Source: Streptomyces sp. KMM 9044 (GTDB taxonomy: Bacteria; Actinomycetota; Actinomycetes; Streptomycetales; Streptomycetaceae). Taken from it: a stretch of 64,000 bases of DNA. The notes under the pieces were generated by a model. That model was given only the letters and a program-made list of their open reading frames with translations. It did no database searches and was not told where the DNA came from. Shown here piece after piece: positions 29,165 through 37,585 of this stretch. Each line of letters starts with the position of its first letter. Positions within the stretch are counted from its first letter, which is position 1. The translations under genes were made by a program, and so were the position numbers. The stretch lies in assembly GCF_024701375.2 (NCBI RefSeq), contig NZ_CP113910.1:3968001-4032000 (forward strand), given 5' to 3'.

Positions 29165-29169
29165 TCGGG

Positions 29170-30303
29170 TCAGCTCAGGCTCGTGATGGTCTCGCGAACC
29201 TTGGTGATGATCTCCTCGGGCATCGGGGCGTAGCCGGCGTCCGCCAGCAGGCCCTGACCGTCCTCGGAGGCCATGTAGTTCAGGAAGGACTTCATGGCGG
29301 GCAGGGACTCCGCCTTGTTGCCCTTGTCGCAGGCGATCTCGTACGTCACCAGGACGAGCGGGTAGGCACCCTCGGCGTCCGGGGTGTAGTCCAGCTCCAG
29401 CGCGAGGTCCTTGCCGGTGCCGACGACCTTGGCGGCGCCGATGGCGGCCGTGGCGTTCTCGATCGTGGCCTCGACCGGCTCGGCGGCCTCGGTCTTCACA
29501 TCGACGGTCGTGATGCCGTCCTTGGCGTAGGAGAGCTCGAAGTACGAGATCGCACCCGAGGTCTGCTTCACCTGCTGCGCCACACCGGAGGAGCCCTGGG
29601 CGGACTGGCCGCCCTTGGCCTCCCACGACTTGCCGGGCTCGTAGGGCCAGGCGTCGGGCGAGGCGGCCTTCAGGTACTTGGTGAAGTTGTCCGTGGTGCC
29701 GGACTCGTCCGAGCGGTGGAAGGCCTGGATCTTCAGGTCGGGAAGCTCCGCGTCGGGGTTCAGCTTCGCGATCTTCTCGTCGTTCCAGTTGGTGATCTTG
29801 CTGTCGAAGATCTCCGAGAGGGTCGCCGCGTCCAGGACGAGCGTGTCGACACCCGGGACGTTGAAGCCGACGGCGATCGGACCGCCGACCATCGGCAGGT
29901 CGATGGCCTGACCGTCGGCGCAGACCTCCTTGGAGTCCTCGATCTCCTCCGGCTTGAGCGCCGAGTCGGAACCGGCGAACGCGGTCTGACCCTGGAGGAA
30001 CGCGGTGATACCGGCACCGGAACCGTCGGGACGGTAGTTGATCTGCGCGTCCTTGCAGGCGGCCGCGTAGTTCTTGACCCAGGCGTCGATCGCGTTCTTC
30101 TGCGCGGACGAGCCGGAGGCCTGGAGCTGGCCGGCGGCGTCGGTGCAGTCGATGTTGCCGGCCTGCGCCGTGGCCGAGCTGTCGGCGGTCCCGCTGTCGC
30201 CGCCGCTGGTGTCGTCCGAGCCGCACGCCGTGAGGGCCAGGGCGCCGGACACGGCGAGAGCACCGAGAGCGAGGGCCCGCCGGTTCTTGCGCTGAAGCTT
30301 CAC
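29170..30303 (-). CDS. pstS: Phosphate-binding lipoprotein PstS
   Basis: Extracellular phosphate receptor of 377 aa. Lipoprotein signal with lipobox LTAC (Cys27), then a two-lobed substrate-binding domain with phosphate-contact segments SGSSAQ, DGSGAGI and HRSDESGTTDNFTKYL. GTG start with AAGGAA site. First gene of pstSCAB; a PHO box lies 150 bp upstream, so it should be strongly induced by PhoP under phosphate limitation. Confidence 0.96.
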   Translation of the reverse strand: MKLQRKNRRALALGALAVSGALALTACGSDDTSGGDSGTADSSATAQAGNIDCTDAAGQLQASGSSAQKNAIDAWVKNYAAACKDAQINYRPDGSGAGITAFLQGQTAFAGSDSALKPEEIEDSKEVCADGQAIDLPMVGGPIAVGFNVPGVDTLVLDAATLSEIFDSKITNWNDEKIAKLNPDAELPDLKIQAFHRSDESGTTDNFTKYLKAASPDAWPYEPGKSWEAKGGQSAQGSSGVAQQVKQTSGAISYFELSYAKDGITTVDVKTEAAEPVEATIENATAAIGAAKVVGTGKDLALELDYTPDAEGAYPLVLVTYEIACDKGNKAESLPAMKSFLNYMASEDGQGLLADAGYAPMPEEIITKVRETITSLS

Positions 30304-30450
30304 TTGAGTTCCTTCCAGGTGCCGCCGTCCTGAATTCCGGCGGCGTGCGAAGTCTTAAGTCGGAGTCCGGGTGGTGCGAGTGCCCGTTCGGCAGGCGCTT
30401 CGCATCCCGTACGACCGAAATTAGGCAGAACAGGTGAAGCACCCCACGGT

Positions 30451-30472
30451 CGCAAATGAACGGAAGGTGAAC
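30451..30472 (-). promoter_or_regulatory. PHO box of the pst operon
   Basis: Two 11-nt direct repeats on the minus strand, GTTCACCTTCC (30472-30462) then GTTCATTTGCG (30461-30451), match the Streptomyces PhoP direct-repeat unit (consensus GTTCACC plus four bases). They lie about 150 bp before pstS. Confidence 0.85.
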
Positions 30473-30510
30473 CCCTATGGACGGTGCGGTGAGGTAACGG
30501 AACGCTTACG

Positions 30511-31068
30511 TCAAGGACACGGGCGGATACCGGGCGGGAACGGAGCGGTGGGCACGTTCCCGCCCGGTATCCGCGCGGGTGTCGCCGACGACGCGCGGAA
30601 GGTGGCGAGCAGGGCGTCCACCAGGTCCGCGTCCCTCGGCTCGGTGAGCCGGCCGCGGGCCATGTGCGGGGGGAGCCACAGGACACGGTCCACTTCGTCG
30701 TTGGGCGTGAACGCACCGGAGACCGCCTCGGCGGCCCAGTAGCGGACGTGCTTGGGGCGGCCGTTCGCCAGATAGTGCGCCGACGGGAGTTCGGCCGTCG
30801 CCACGGCCGAGTGGCCCGTCTCCTCGGCGACCTCGCGCAGTGCACCGGCGAGCGCGTCCTCGCCGCGCTTCAGCTTTCCCTTGGGCCAGGACCAGTCGTC
30901 GTACTTGGGCCGGTGGACGAGACACAGTTCGAGCGTGCACGTGACCGGGGAACGGCGCCACAGGACACAGCCGGCCGCCTGGACGGTCAGGCGACCGGGT
31001 CGGCCGGGTGCGCGGGAGGCGCGGCCTGCGCCGTGGCCGAAACCGTGGTCGGACGGGGTCGAGCCCAC
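30511..31068 (-). CDS. Nudix hydrolase (MutT-like)
   Basis: Protein of 185 aa with a complete Nudix box, GKLKRGEDALAGALREVAEETGH (G-x5-E-x7-REUxEExGU), and a preceding YDDWSWPKGK. It should hydrolyse a nucleoside-diphosphate-linked substrate; encoded next to CHAD and Ppk genes, a polyphosphate or diadenosine-polyphosphate link is plausible. GTG start with a GGAGG site five bases upstream. The last 20 codons are formed by a terminator-like hairpin, an odd feature. Confidence 0.87.
   Translation of the reverse strand: MGSTPSDHGFGHGAGRASRAPGRPGRLTVQAAGCVLWRRSPVTCTLELCLVHRPKYDDWSWPKGKLKRGEDALAGALREVAEETGHSAVATAELPSAHYLANGRPKHVRYWAAEAVSGAFTPNDEVDRVLWLPPHMARGRLTEPRDADLVDALLATFRASSATPARIPGGNVPTAPFPPGIRPCP
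30524..30573 (-). terminator. Terminator hairpin inside the end of the Nudix gene
   Basis: CGGATACCGGGCGGGAACG at 30524-30542 pairs perfectly (19 bp) with 30555-30573 across a 12-base loop. It sits within the last codons of the Nudix gene and upstream of the pst promoter, so it should stop ppk-operon transcripts before pstS. Confidence 0.8.
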
Positions 31069-31078
31069 CGGAACCTCC

Positions 31079-32293
31079 CTATGGCGAGCCGAGGACATCC
31101 TTGTGCCAGCCGCGCTGGAACGCGTACCGCGCCGCCTCCACCTCGTGCCGCTGGTCCGCGTGGAGCACCCCGAGCGCGTACGCCGTGGCCGGGGCGATAC
31201 GCGGGGTCCTGGCGGCGTGCGCCGCGGCCGCCGCCGCCTCGGACGCGTCCCGGTGCCGGTCGAGGGCCTCGCCGGTGGCGAGCAGACGGACGTCGGGGGG
31301 CGGGGTGGCGGCGGTGGACGCCGGGACCGAGGTGGAGCCGTCCGCGTCGGCGGCGGTGTGGTGCAGCGCCTCGCGGGCGTACCGGTGCAGGCGCAGGAGC
31401 AGACGGACCTGGTGCCAGGGGGCGTCCTGCGGATGCGGGGCCAGATCCGGGGACAGCCCGTGGACCAGCGCCTCCGCGTTGTACGGGCTCCCCGCGGTGA
31501 GCAGGGGCAGCGCCGCGACGGCGTCGGCCAGCCGCTCCCGCGCGGCCTCGGCGGGCGGACGCAGATCGGCGGCACCGGCGCCCGGGACCAGCGGAACCTC
31601 GCTGGCCAGCACGGCGACCTTGTCGGCCACCGCGTGGAACCGGGAGGAGCCGAGGGCCTGGAGCGCTGTGGAGTGCGCCCGGGTCCGGGCCAGGGTGAGC
31701 TGCCGGTCCAGGAGAGCGCCGGCCTTGGCGGCACCCACGGTGAGGCTGCCGCGCTCGGGGGTGGTGGTTCCGGCTCCGATGGAGCCGGTTCCGGTGGCGA
31801 GCGAGGCGGTATCACCCCTGGCGGCGACGGCGGCCGGGGCGGAGGACCGGGCGGCTCCGCCCGCCGGACCGGTCCCGGCCGCTCCCTGGGCCGGGAGCGT
31901 CGCCGTGCCGGACAGCCGGTACAGCGCCTGGAGCAGGCGCTCCAACCGCGCCGAGCAGGCGTGTTCCAGGGCCAGGGTGCCGGATACCCAGGCCAGCTCC
32001 GGGCGCATCGCCTCGGACCAGCCGGGGTCCAGGACCGCCTGGAAGGTGTGCAGGCTGCCGCTGATCCGGCGGGCCGAGCGGCGCAGCGCGAGCGCCGCTT
32101 CGACGGAATCCCCCGAGGCCGCGCCCGCCCCCGCCTCCCGGTGGAGGCGCAGCGCGCGGAGGAACTCGGTGGCCTGGTCCCGCAGGTAGACCGCCAGGGC
32201 CTCCGCGGACACCGGACCGGTCGTCGGGCCGGTCGTCGGGCCGGGTTTCGAGCCGGTCACCGGGTCCGTCGGGTCAAGGTGTTGCTGTGCCAC
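31079..32293 (-). CDS. CHAD-domain protein
   Basis: Protein of 404 aa with a CHAD domain: helical, rich in conserved His and Arg ([38 protein letters not shown]-like [16 protein letters not shown]). CHAD domains bind polyphosphate. Low-complexity Ala/Gly/Pro linker near 140-200. The GTG start lies inside the 3' end of ppk (20-bp overlap), so it is coupled to polyphosphate kinase. It should associate with polyphosphate granules. Confidence 0.87.
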   Translation of the reverse strand: MAQQHLDPTDPVTGSKPGPTTGPTTGPVSAEALAVYLRDQATEFLRALRLHREAGAGAASGDSVEAALALRRSARRISGSLHTFQAVLDPGWSEAMRPELAWVSGTLALEHACSARLERLLQALYRLSGTATLPAQGAAGTGPAGGAARSSAPAAVAARGDTASLATGTGSIGAGTTTPERGSLTVGAAKAGALLDRQLTLARTRAHSTALQALGSSRFHAVADKVAVLASEVPLVPGAGAADLRPPAEAARERLADAVAALPLLTAGSPYNAEALVHGLSPDLAPHPQDAPWHQVRLLLRLHRYAREALHHTAADADGSTSVPASTAATPPPDVRLLATGEALDRHRDASEAAAAAAHAARTPRIAPATAYALGVLHADQRHEVEAARYAFQRGWHKDVLGSP

Positions 32294-34523
32294 GCCGGCG
32301 CCTCCGGGCGTCTGTGAGCATCTCCTGGACATGTCGTAGGGGCTGGCCGTCCGTGTCCGTCGCGTGCCGGGTCCACTCGCCGTCCGGGCCGAGGTGCCAG
32401 GACGTGGTGCGGTCGGACATGCCGGACTCCAGCAGCCGGTTCAGGGATGCCCGGTGGGCGGGGTCGACGACCCTGACCAGCGCCTCGATACGGCGGTCCA
32501 GATTGCGGTGCATCATGTCCGCGCTGCCGAACCACACCTCGGGCTCGCCACCGTTGCCGAAGGAGAAGACGCGGGAGTGTTCGAGGAAGCGGCCGAGGAC
32601 GGAACGGACCCGGATGTTCTCCGACAGCCCCTCGACGCCCGGCCGGATCGCGCAGATGCCGCGCACCCACACGTCCACCGGAACGCCCGCCTGCGAGGCC
32701 CGGTACAGGGCGTCGATGATCGCCTCGTCCACCATCGAGTTGACCTTGATGCGGACGTACGCGGGGCGTCCGGCGCGGTGGTGCTGGGCCTCCTTGTTGA
32801 TCCGGGAGACCAGCCCGTCGCGCAGGGACTTGGGGGCGACCAGCAGCCGTCGGTACGTCTCGCGGCGCGAGTAGCCGGAGAGGCGGTTGAACAGGTCCGA
32901 GAGGTCCGCGCCGACCTGCGGGTCGGCGGTGAGCAGGCCGAGGTCCTCGTACAACCGGGCCGTCTTCGGGTGGTAGTTGCCGGTGCCGACGTGGCTGTAG
33001 CGCCGGAGCGTCTCGCCCTCCTGGCGGACCACCAGGGACAGCTTGCAGTGGGTCTTCAGGCCCACCAGGCCGTACACGACGTGGCAGCCGGACTCCTCCA
33101 GCTTGCGTGCCCACTTGATGTTGGCGGACTCGTCGAAGCGGGCCTTGATCTCGACCAGGACGAGGACCTGCTTGCCGGACTCGGCCGCGTCGATGAGCGC
33201 GTCGACGATCGGGGAGTCGCCGGACGTCCGGTACAGGGTCTGCTTGATCGCGAGGACGTCCGGGTCGGCCGCCGCCTGCTCCAGGAAGGCCTGCACGGAC
33301 GTGGAGAACGAGTCGTACGGGTGGTGCAGCAGGACGTCCCGGCTGCGCAGCGCGGCGAAGACGTCCGCCGCGGACGCCGACTCGACCTCGGCGAGATCGC
33401 GGTGCGTGCCGGCGATGAACGACCGGTACTTCAGCTCCGGCCGGTCGATTCCGTGGACCCGGAAGAGACCGGTGAGGTCGAGCGGCCCTGGCAGCGGGTA
33501 CACCTCGGCCTCGCCGATCTTCAGCTCGCGCACCAGGAGGTCCAGGACGTCACGGTCGATGTTCTCCTCGACCTCCAGACGCACCGGCGGCCCGAAGCGA
33601 CGCCGCATGAGCTCCTTCTCCAGGGCCTGGAGCAGGTTCTCGGTGTCGTCCTCCTCGACCTCCAGGTCCTCGTTGCGGGTGAGCCGGAAGGCGTGGTGCT
33701 GGAGCACCTCCATGCCCGGGAACAACTCCTCCAGGTGGGCCGCGATGACGTCCTCGACAGGGACGTAACGGCCCGGGGAGCTCTCCAGGAAACGGGACAG
33801 CAGCGGCGGCACCTTCACCCGGGCGAAGTGCCGGTGACCGGTGACCGGGTTGCGCACGATCACGGCCAGGTTCAGCGACAGGCCCGATATGTACGGGAAG
33901 GGGTGCGCCGGGTCGACCGCCAGGGGGGTCAGCACGGGGAAGATCTGGTGCCGGAAGAGGGTGAACAGGCGGGCCTGCTCCTTCTCCGTCAGCTCGCTCC
34001 AGCGGACCAGGTGGATACCCGCGTCCGCCAGCCCGGGGAGGACGTCCTCGTGGAAGCAGGCGGCGTGTCGCGCCATCAGCTCGCGCGAACGGGCCCAGAT
34101 CATCTCCAGCACCTCGCGCGGCTGGAGGCCGGACGCGGAGCGCGTGGCGACACCGGTGGCGATACGGCGCTTCAGGCCGGCCACCCGGACCATGAAGAAC
34201 TCGTCCAGGTTGCTGGCGAAGATCGCGAGGAAGTTGGCCCGCTCGAGGAGGGGTGTGGCCGGGTCCTCGGCGAGCTCCAGGACCCGCTCGTTGAACGCCA
34301 GCCAGCTGCGCTCCCGGTCGAGGAACCTGCCCTGGGGCAGCGGCTCGCCGCCCGTGTCCGCCTCCTCGTAGACGTCGAGATCCGAGTCGATGTCGGGTTC
34401 CAGGTCGGAGACCGTCCCGGCCACGGTGTGCGGCCGGTGGGCGGCGATCGAGCCCACGGAGGGCTGCGCGTGTTGTACCTGGCCCTGGGCTTTGGCGCCA
34501 CCTGCGGCGTTCGACTGGCTCAT
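32274..34523 (-). CDS. ppk: Polyphosphate kinase Ppk1
   Basis: RNA-degradosome-type Ppk1 of 749 aa that reversibly polymerises ATP gamma-phosphate into polyphosphate. Visible landmarks: N-domain [38 protein letters not shown], the autophosphorylated His in [21 protein letters not shown] and the second His motif in [16 protein letters not shown]. An acidic N-terminal extension of about 60 residues precedes the core. ATG 34523 is preferred; 34646 is in frame but adds Pro/Arg-rich sequence. Heads an operon with the CHAD and Nudix genes. Confidence 0.95.
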   Translation of the reverse strand: MSQSNAAGGAKAQGQVQHAQPSVGSIAAHRPHTVAGTVSDLEPDIDSDLDVYEEADTGGEPLPQGRFLDRERSWLAFNERVLELAEDPATPLLERANFLAIFASNLDEFFMVRVAGLKRRIATGVATRSASGLQPREVLEMIWARSRELMARHAACFHEDVLPGLADAGIHLVRWSELTEKEQARLFTLFRHQIFPVLTPLAVDPAHPFPYISGLSLNLAVIVRNPVTGHRHFARVKVPPLLSRFLESSPGRYVPVEDVIAAHLEELFPGMEVLQHHAFRLTRNEDLEVEEDDTENLLQALEKELMRRRFGPPVRLEVEENIDRDVLDLLVRELKIGEAEVYPLPGPLDLTGLFRVHGIDRPELKYRSFIAGTHRDLAEVESASAADVFAALRSRDVLLHHPYDSFSTSVQAFLEQAAADPDVLAIKQTLYRTSGDSPIVDALIDAAESGKQVLVLVEIKARFDESANIKWARKLEESGCHVVYGLVGLKTHCKLSLVVRQEGETLRRYSHVGTGNYHPKTARLYEDLGLLTADPQVGADLSDLFNRLSGYSRRETYRRLLVAPKSLRDGLVSRINKEAQHHRAGRPAYVRIKVNSMVDEAIIDALYRASQAGVPVDVWVRGICAIRPGVEGLSENIRVRSVLGRFLEHSRVFSFGNGGEPEVWFGSADMMHRNLDRRIEALVRVVDPAHRASLNRLLESGMSDRTTSWHLGPDGEWTRHATDTDGQPLRHVQEMLTDARRRRRGTATP

Positions 34524-35137
34524 GAACCCATTGTTCCGCGCCACGGGCCTCGCAAGCGCGTCGGAGTGCGCGGGCGGGAGTGATCGTGCCCGTGGGGCGT
34601 CCCCGTTCCCCCTGCGGGGCGGCGGCTCTGGCGCGGCGGGATTCATGCGCCGAGCGTCGCAAGACTGTCTGAATCACTGGTTACGGAGACATGACGTGAG
34701 GGATAGCGGGGGGCGTCCCGCGGGGGTCGGGGCGGGCGCCCGGAGGCGCCCGCCCCAGCGCGCGCGCCCGGCCCCCGCACGCTGGTGAGGTGTCACTCCG
34801 GCCGGGTGCCCCTGGGGACGACCGCGTGCGCCGGGTGACGGGAAGGGGACTGGGCCGCGCTGCTGCTCGTCGCGCGGGCGGGCCGGGACGCCGTGACTGA
34901 CCAGCTCGCCCCGTTCACCGCCGCCGGGCAGGGGGTGTCGGCGCCGGTCGCCGTCCTCGCCGCCGGGCTGCTCTTCCAGCTCCGCGACCGCTTCGGCCTC
35001 AGCCGGGCGGGCGGCACGGGCGGCGCCGGCGCGGTCGGAAGGCCGCCTTGGCCGTCCGCCTTCATCGTCTGTGGCGCCTCGTCTTCTCCATTTCATCTCT
35101 TTTTCTGCTTGTTCCACGACCTGTACGGGAGTTCTGC
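34524..35137. other. Intergenic region before the orphan ABC ATPase
   Basis: 614 bases. It holds the ppk promoter region at the left and a hairpin at 34729-34756. Between 34850 and 35100 an open plus frame has a hydrophobic run (SAPVAVLAAGLLFQL) without start-site support; it may be a remnant of a membrane protein but I cannot assign it. The last 50 bases are unusually T-rich. Confidence 0.5.
34729..34756. terminator. GC-rich hairpin
   Basis: GGGGCGGGCGCC pairs with GGCGCCCGCCCC across a four-base loop (12 bp, no mismatch). No intact gene ends immediately before it, which suggests a gene has been lost here. Confidence 0.65.
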
Positions 35138-36028
35138 ATGACCCCGACCGTCTCCGCCTCCGGGCTGAGTCTCCGCTTCGGTGGCACCCGGGCCCTCGAC
35201 GACGTGTCGCTGCGGCTGTCCACCGGTGCCACCGGGCTGCTCGGGCCCAACGGCGCGGGCAAGACCACCCTGCTGAGGGTGCTCGCCACCGCCGTACCGC
35301 CCGGCCGGGGCGCGTTCACGGTGCTCGGCCACGCCCCCGACACCTCGCGCGGCCGCCAGGAGGTCCGGCGCCGCCTCGGCTACCTGCCGCAGGCACCCGG
35401 TCTCCCTCCCGGCTTCACCGCCTTCGGGTTCGTCGACTACGTGGCGCTCCTCGAGGAGCTGACCGACCGCACAGCCCGGCACCGCGAGGTGCGGCACCTG
35501 CTGGACGAGGTCGGGCTCACCGACGTACGCGGCAGGCGGCTGCGGAAGCTGTCCGGCGGGACGCGCCAGCGGACCGCCTTCGCCGCGGCCCTGGTCGGCG
35601 ACCCCGCCTTCCTCGTCCTCGACGAGTCGACCGTCGGACTGGACCCCGAACAGCGCATGCGGTTCCGCGAGCCGATCGCTCGGGCCGGGGAGGGGCGGAC
35701 CGTGCTCCTGTCCACCCGACAGACCGAGGACGCGGCGATGCTCTGCAGCCGGGTGGTGGTCATGGCCGCCGGCAGCGTCCGCTTCGACGGCACCCCCGCC
35801 GAACTGACCGCACAGGCCGACGGACGGGTGTGGAGCAGCGCCGAACGCGCCCCCGGCGCGCGGGTGGGATGGCGCACGGGCTCGGGCACCTTCCGCACCG
35901 TGGGAGATCCGCCCCACGGCGCCGACCTCCTCGCACCCACCCTGGAGGACGGCTACCTGCTCACCCTCGGTGGCGTCGGTGGGCTGCCGCCCACGACCGG
36001 TGGACGGTGCTGCTGTGCGTGGCCCTGA
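35138..36028 (+). CDS. Orphan ABC transporter ATP-binding protein
   Basis: ABC ATPase of 296 aa. Walker A GPNGAGKTTL at about 34-43, signature LSGGTRQR, Walker B FLVLDES (Ser after Glu instead of Pro). The H-loop reads LLSTRQTEDA, so the switch His is replaced by Arg. Homology ends near LLTLGGVGG; the last 15 codons are frame noise. No permease follows, although such ATPases are normally paired with one. GGGAG lies before the ATG. Probably a decaying or non-transporting remnant. Confidence 0.72.
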   Translation: MTPTVSASGLSLRFGGTRALDDVSLRLSTGATGLLGPNGAGKTTLLRVLATAVPPGRGAFTVLGHAPDTSRGRQEVRRRLGYLPQAPGLPPGFTAFGFVDYVALLEELTDRTARHREVRHLLDEVGLTDVRGRRLRKLSGGTRQRTAFAAALVGDPAFLVLDESTVGLDPEQRMRFREPIARAGEGRTVLLSTRQTEDAAMLCSRVVVMAAGSVRFDGTPAELTAQADGRVWSSAERAPGARVGWRTGSGTFRTVGDPPHGADLLAPTLEDGYLLTLGGVGGLPPTTGGRCCCAWP

Positions 36029-36105
36029 CGGTGTGGGCGGTGTGCGGGGCGGAACCGGTACGGAGGTGGAGGGGAAGAGCGGCTCACTGGCCGCTGAGGT
36101 CCTGA
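36000..36105 (+). pseudogene. Possible permease N-terminal remnant
   Basis: In the frame other than that of the ATPase, the sequence reads DRWTVLLCVALTVWAVCG, a membrane-helix start as expected for an ABC-2 permease, then loses coding character and stops at 36105. It may be all that remains of the transporter's membrane partner. Confidence 0.3.
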
Positions 36106-36115
36106 GCCGCGGCCT

Positions 36116-36140
36116 CCGGCCCCGGCGAGACCGGGGCCGG
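36116..36140. terminator. Terminator hairpin
   Basis: CCGGCCCCGG and CCGGGGCCGG pair perfectly over a five-base loop. It lies between the ABC remnant and the 3' end of mshD. The rest of 36029-36353 is Pro/Arg-coding-looking noise with no gene I can support. Confidence 0.65.
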
Positions 36141-36353
36141 CCCCGGCGAGGGCTCGTGCCGCCCCCGCCGGATCGCGGTTCCCCTCGTCCCGTCTCCCGA
36201 CTCCCTCCACCACTCCGGCCGCAGCCCCGGCGCCCGTCACCGTGGAAGCCGCGGAGCCTGCCGCCACGGCATGAACACCTGGTGGAGCAAGGCCGGTCGA
36301 CCTGTCCGGGCGCCGACCGGCCCGGGCGCGCCCTCTCAGGTTCTCCCGGGTCC

Positions 36354-37304
36354 TCAGGTCTCGGTGCGGTACATGAGGTCCGTCTCGTGGGTCAGGAAAC
36401 CCAGCCGCTCGTAGACGGCCACCGCCGCCTTGTTGCCGGCGTCGACGTACAACATCGCGGTGGGCAGCCCCAGCCCCGCAAGGTGCCGCAGCCCGACCGT
36501 CGTGAGGGACTTGCCGAGCCCGCAGCCCTGGGCCTGCGGGCTCACCCCGAGGACGTACACCTCGCCGAGGCCCTCCGTCCGGTGCACCTTGGTCCAGTGG
36601 AAGCCGACGAGGCGGCCGTCCCGCTCGGCGAGGAAGAAGCCCTCGGGGTCGAACCACGGCTCGGCCTTGCGGTCGTCGAGGTCGCGCTGGGCCAGGGAGC
36701 CCTGTTCGGGGTGGTGGGCGAACGCGGCGGCGTTCAGCGCGAGCCAGGCGGCGTCGTCCTGACCGGGGACGAAGGCGCGCACGGTCACTCCTTCGGGGAG
36801 CACCGGGTCGGGCAGGTTCAGGTCGGCCAACGGCCGACGCATCTGACGCAGTTCGCGGAACAGGGCGAGCCCGAGGACCTGGGCGAGGTGCCGGGCGGCG
36901 GAGTGGCCGCCGTGCGCCCAGACGCGCAGCCGCTTGCCGGAGGCGGCGAGCAGCGCGGACCCGAGCGCCCGCCCGTGCCCCTGCCCCCGGTGCGACGGGT
37001 GCACGACGAGTTCGGCGGCCGGGGGCTCGACCGGGTCGGTGTCCTCCAGTTGGGCGTAGCCGACGAGTTCACCCTCGCCGGCCTCGTCGTCTCCGCCTGT
37101 CAGGAAGAGCAGCAGGTGCGAGACGCCCGCCCGCTCCCCGCCGCGCAACTGCAACCGCCCCTGCTCGGACACCGCCTGCTGTCCGTCGGTCCCGGCGGCC
37201 TCGTCCAGCAGGGCGAGGACCGTCTCGACCTGATCCGGGGAGAGCGCGGCGTACGTCCGAAGCGAGCGGGTGCGGCCGGAGCGTGCGATGTCGTCGCTGG
37301 TCAT
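36354..37304 (-). CDS. mshD: Mycothiol synthase MshD
   Basis: Tandem-GNAT acetyltransferase of 316 aa that acetylates Cys-GlcN-Ins in the last step of mycothiol synthesis. The first GNAT half has AELVVHPSHRGQGHGRALGSALL; the second has LGEVYVLGVSPQAQGCGLGKSLT, the MshD-type acetyl-CoA site (V-x3-QGxGLGK), ending LYVDAGNKAAVAVYERLGF. Both halves are complete. TACCCT lies seven bases before the ATG, suggesting leaderless transcription. Monocistronic. Confidence 0.94.
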   Translation of the reverse strand: MTSDDIARSGRTRSLRTYAALSPDQVETVLALLDEAAGTDGQQAVSEQGRLQLRGGERAGVSHLLLFLTGGDDEAGEGELVGYAQLEDTDPVEPPAAELVVHPSHRGQGHGRALGSALLAASGKRLRVWAHGGHSAARHLAQVLGLALFRELRQMRRPLADLNLPDPVLPEGVTVRAFVPGQDDAAWLALNAAAFAHHPEQGSLAQRDLDDRKAEPWFDPEGFFLAERDGRLVGFHWTKVHRTEGLGEVYVLGVSPQAQGCGLGKSLTTVGLRHLAGLGLPTAMLYVDAGNKAAVAVYERLGFLTHETDLMYRTET

Positions 37305-37398
37305 GCGTACGAGGGTAAGCGGAGCCCGCCGAAAACGGACGGGACACGGAGCGCACCGTGACGGCCGATCGGGTCCGGCAACCAGCGACGGAGCGAAA

Positions 37399-37420
37399 CA
37401 TAACCAGGATGTAACCGCGA
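37399..37420 (+). promoter_or_regulatory. Candidate PHO box before 5'-nucleotidase
   Basis: Two 11-nt direct repeats, CATAACCAGGA and TGTAACCGCGA, share TAACC and the spacing of PhoP repeat units. TTGACT follows at 37443. Placed about 165 bp before a secreted phosphatase, this fits PhoP control but the match is weaker than for pstS. Confidence 0.5.
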
Positions 37421-37585
37421 AACCCCTGTCGCGCTACGCGCGTTGACTTTAGGCTGCGGGGCGGTCGGCGCGCCTCGCGGGGGTCCCGCCTGTATGCACG
37501 CAGACCGGCCCCGACCACCCCGGACGCATCCCGAACCACGTACACGCACACCCGTGAACGCTCACGCAGACCCACTGGGGGGCAC

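Noticed and set aside
28051..30333. Plus-strand open frame of 760 codons
   Set aside because: Antisense shadow of pstC and pstS.
32364..34583. Plus-strand open frame of 739 codons
   Set aside because: Antisense shadow of ppk with no recognisable domain.
34793..35141. Small genes on either strand before the ABC ATPase
   Set aside because: No ribosome-binding site, start support or family motif; listed only as an intergenic region.
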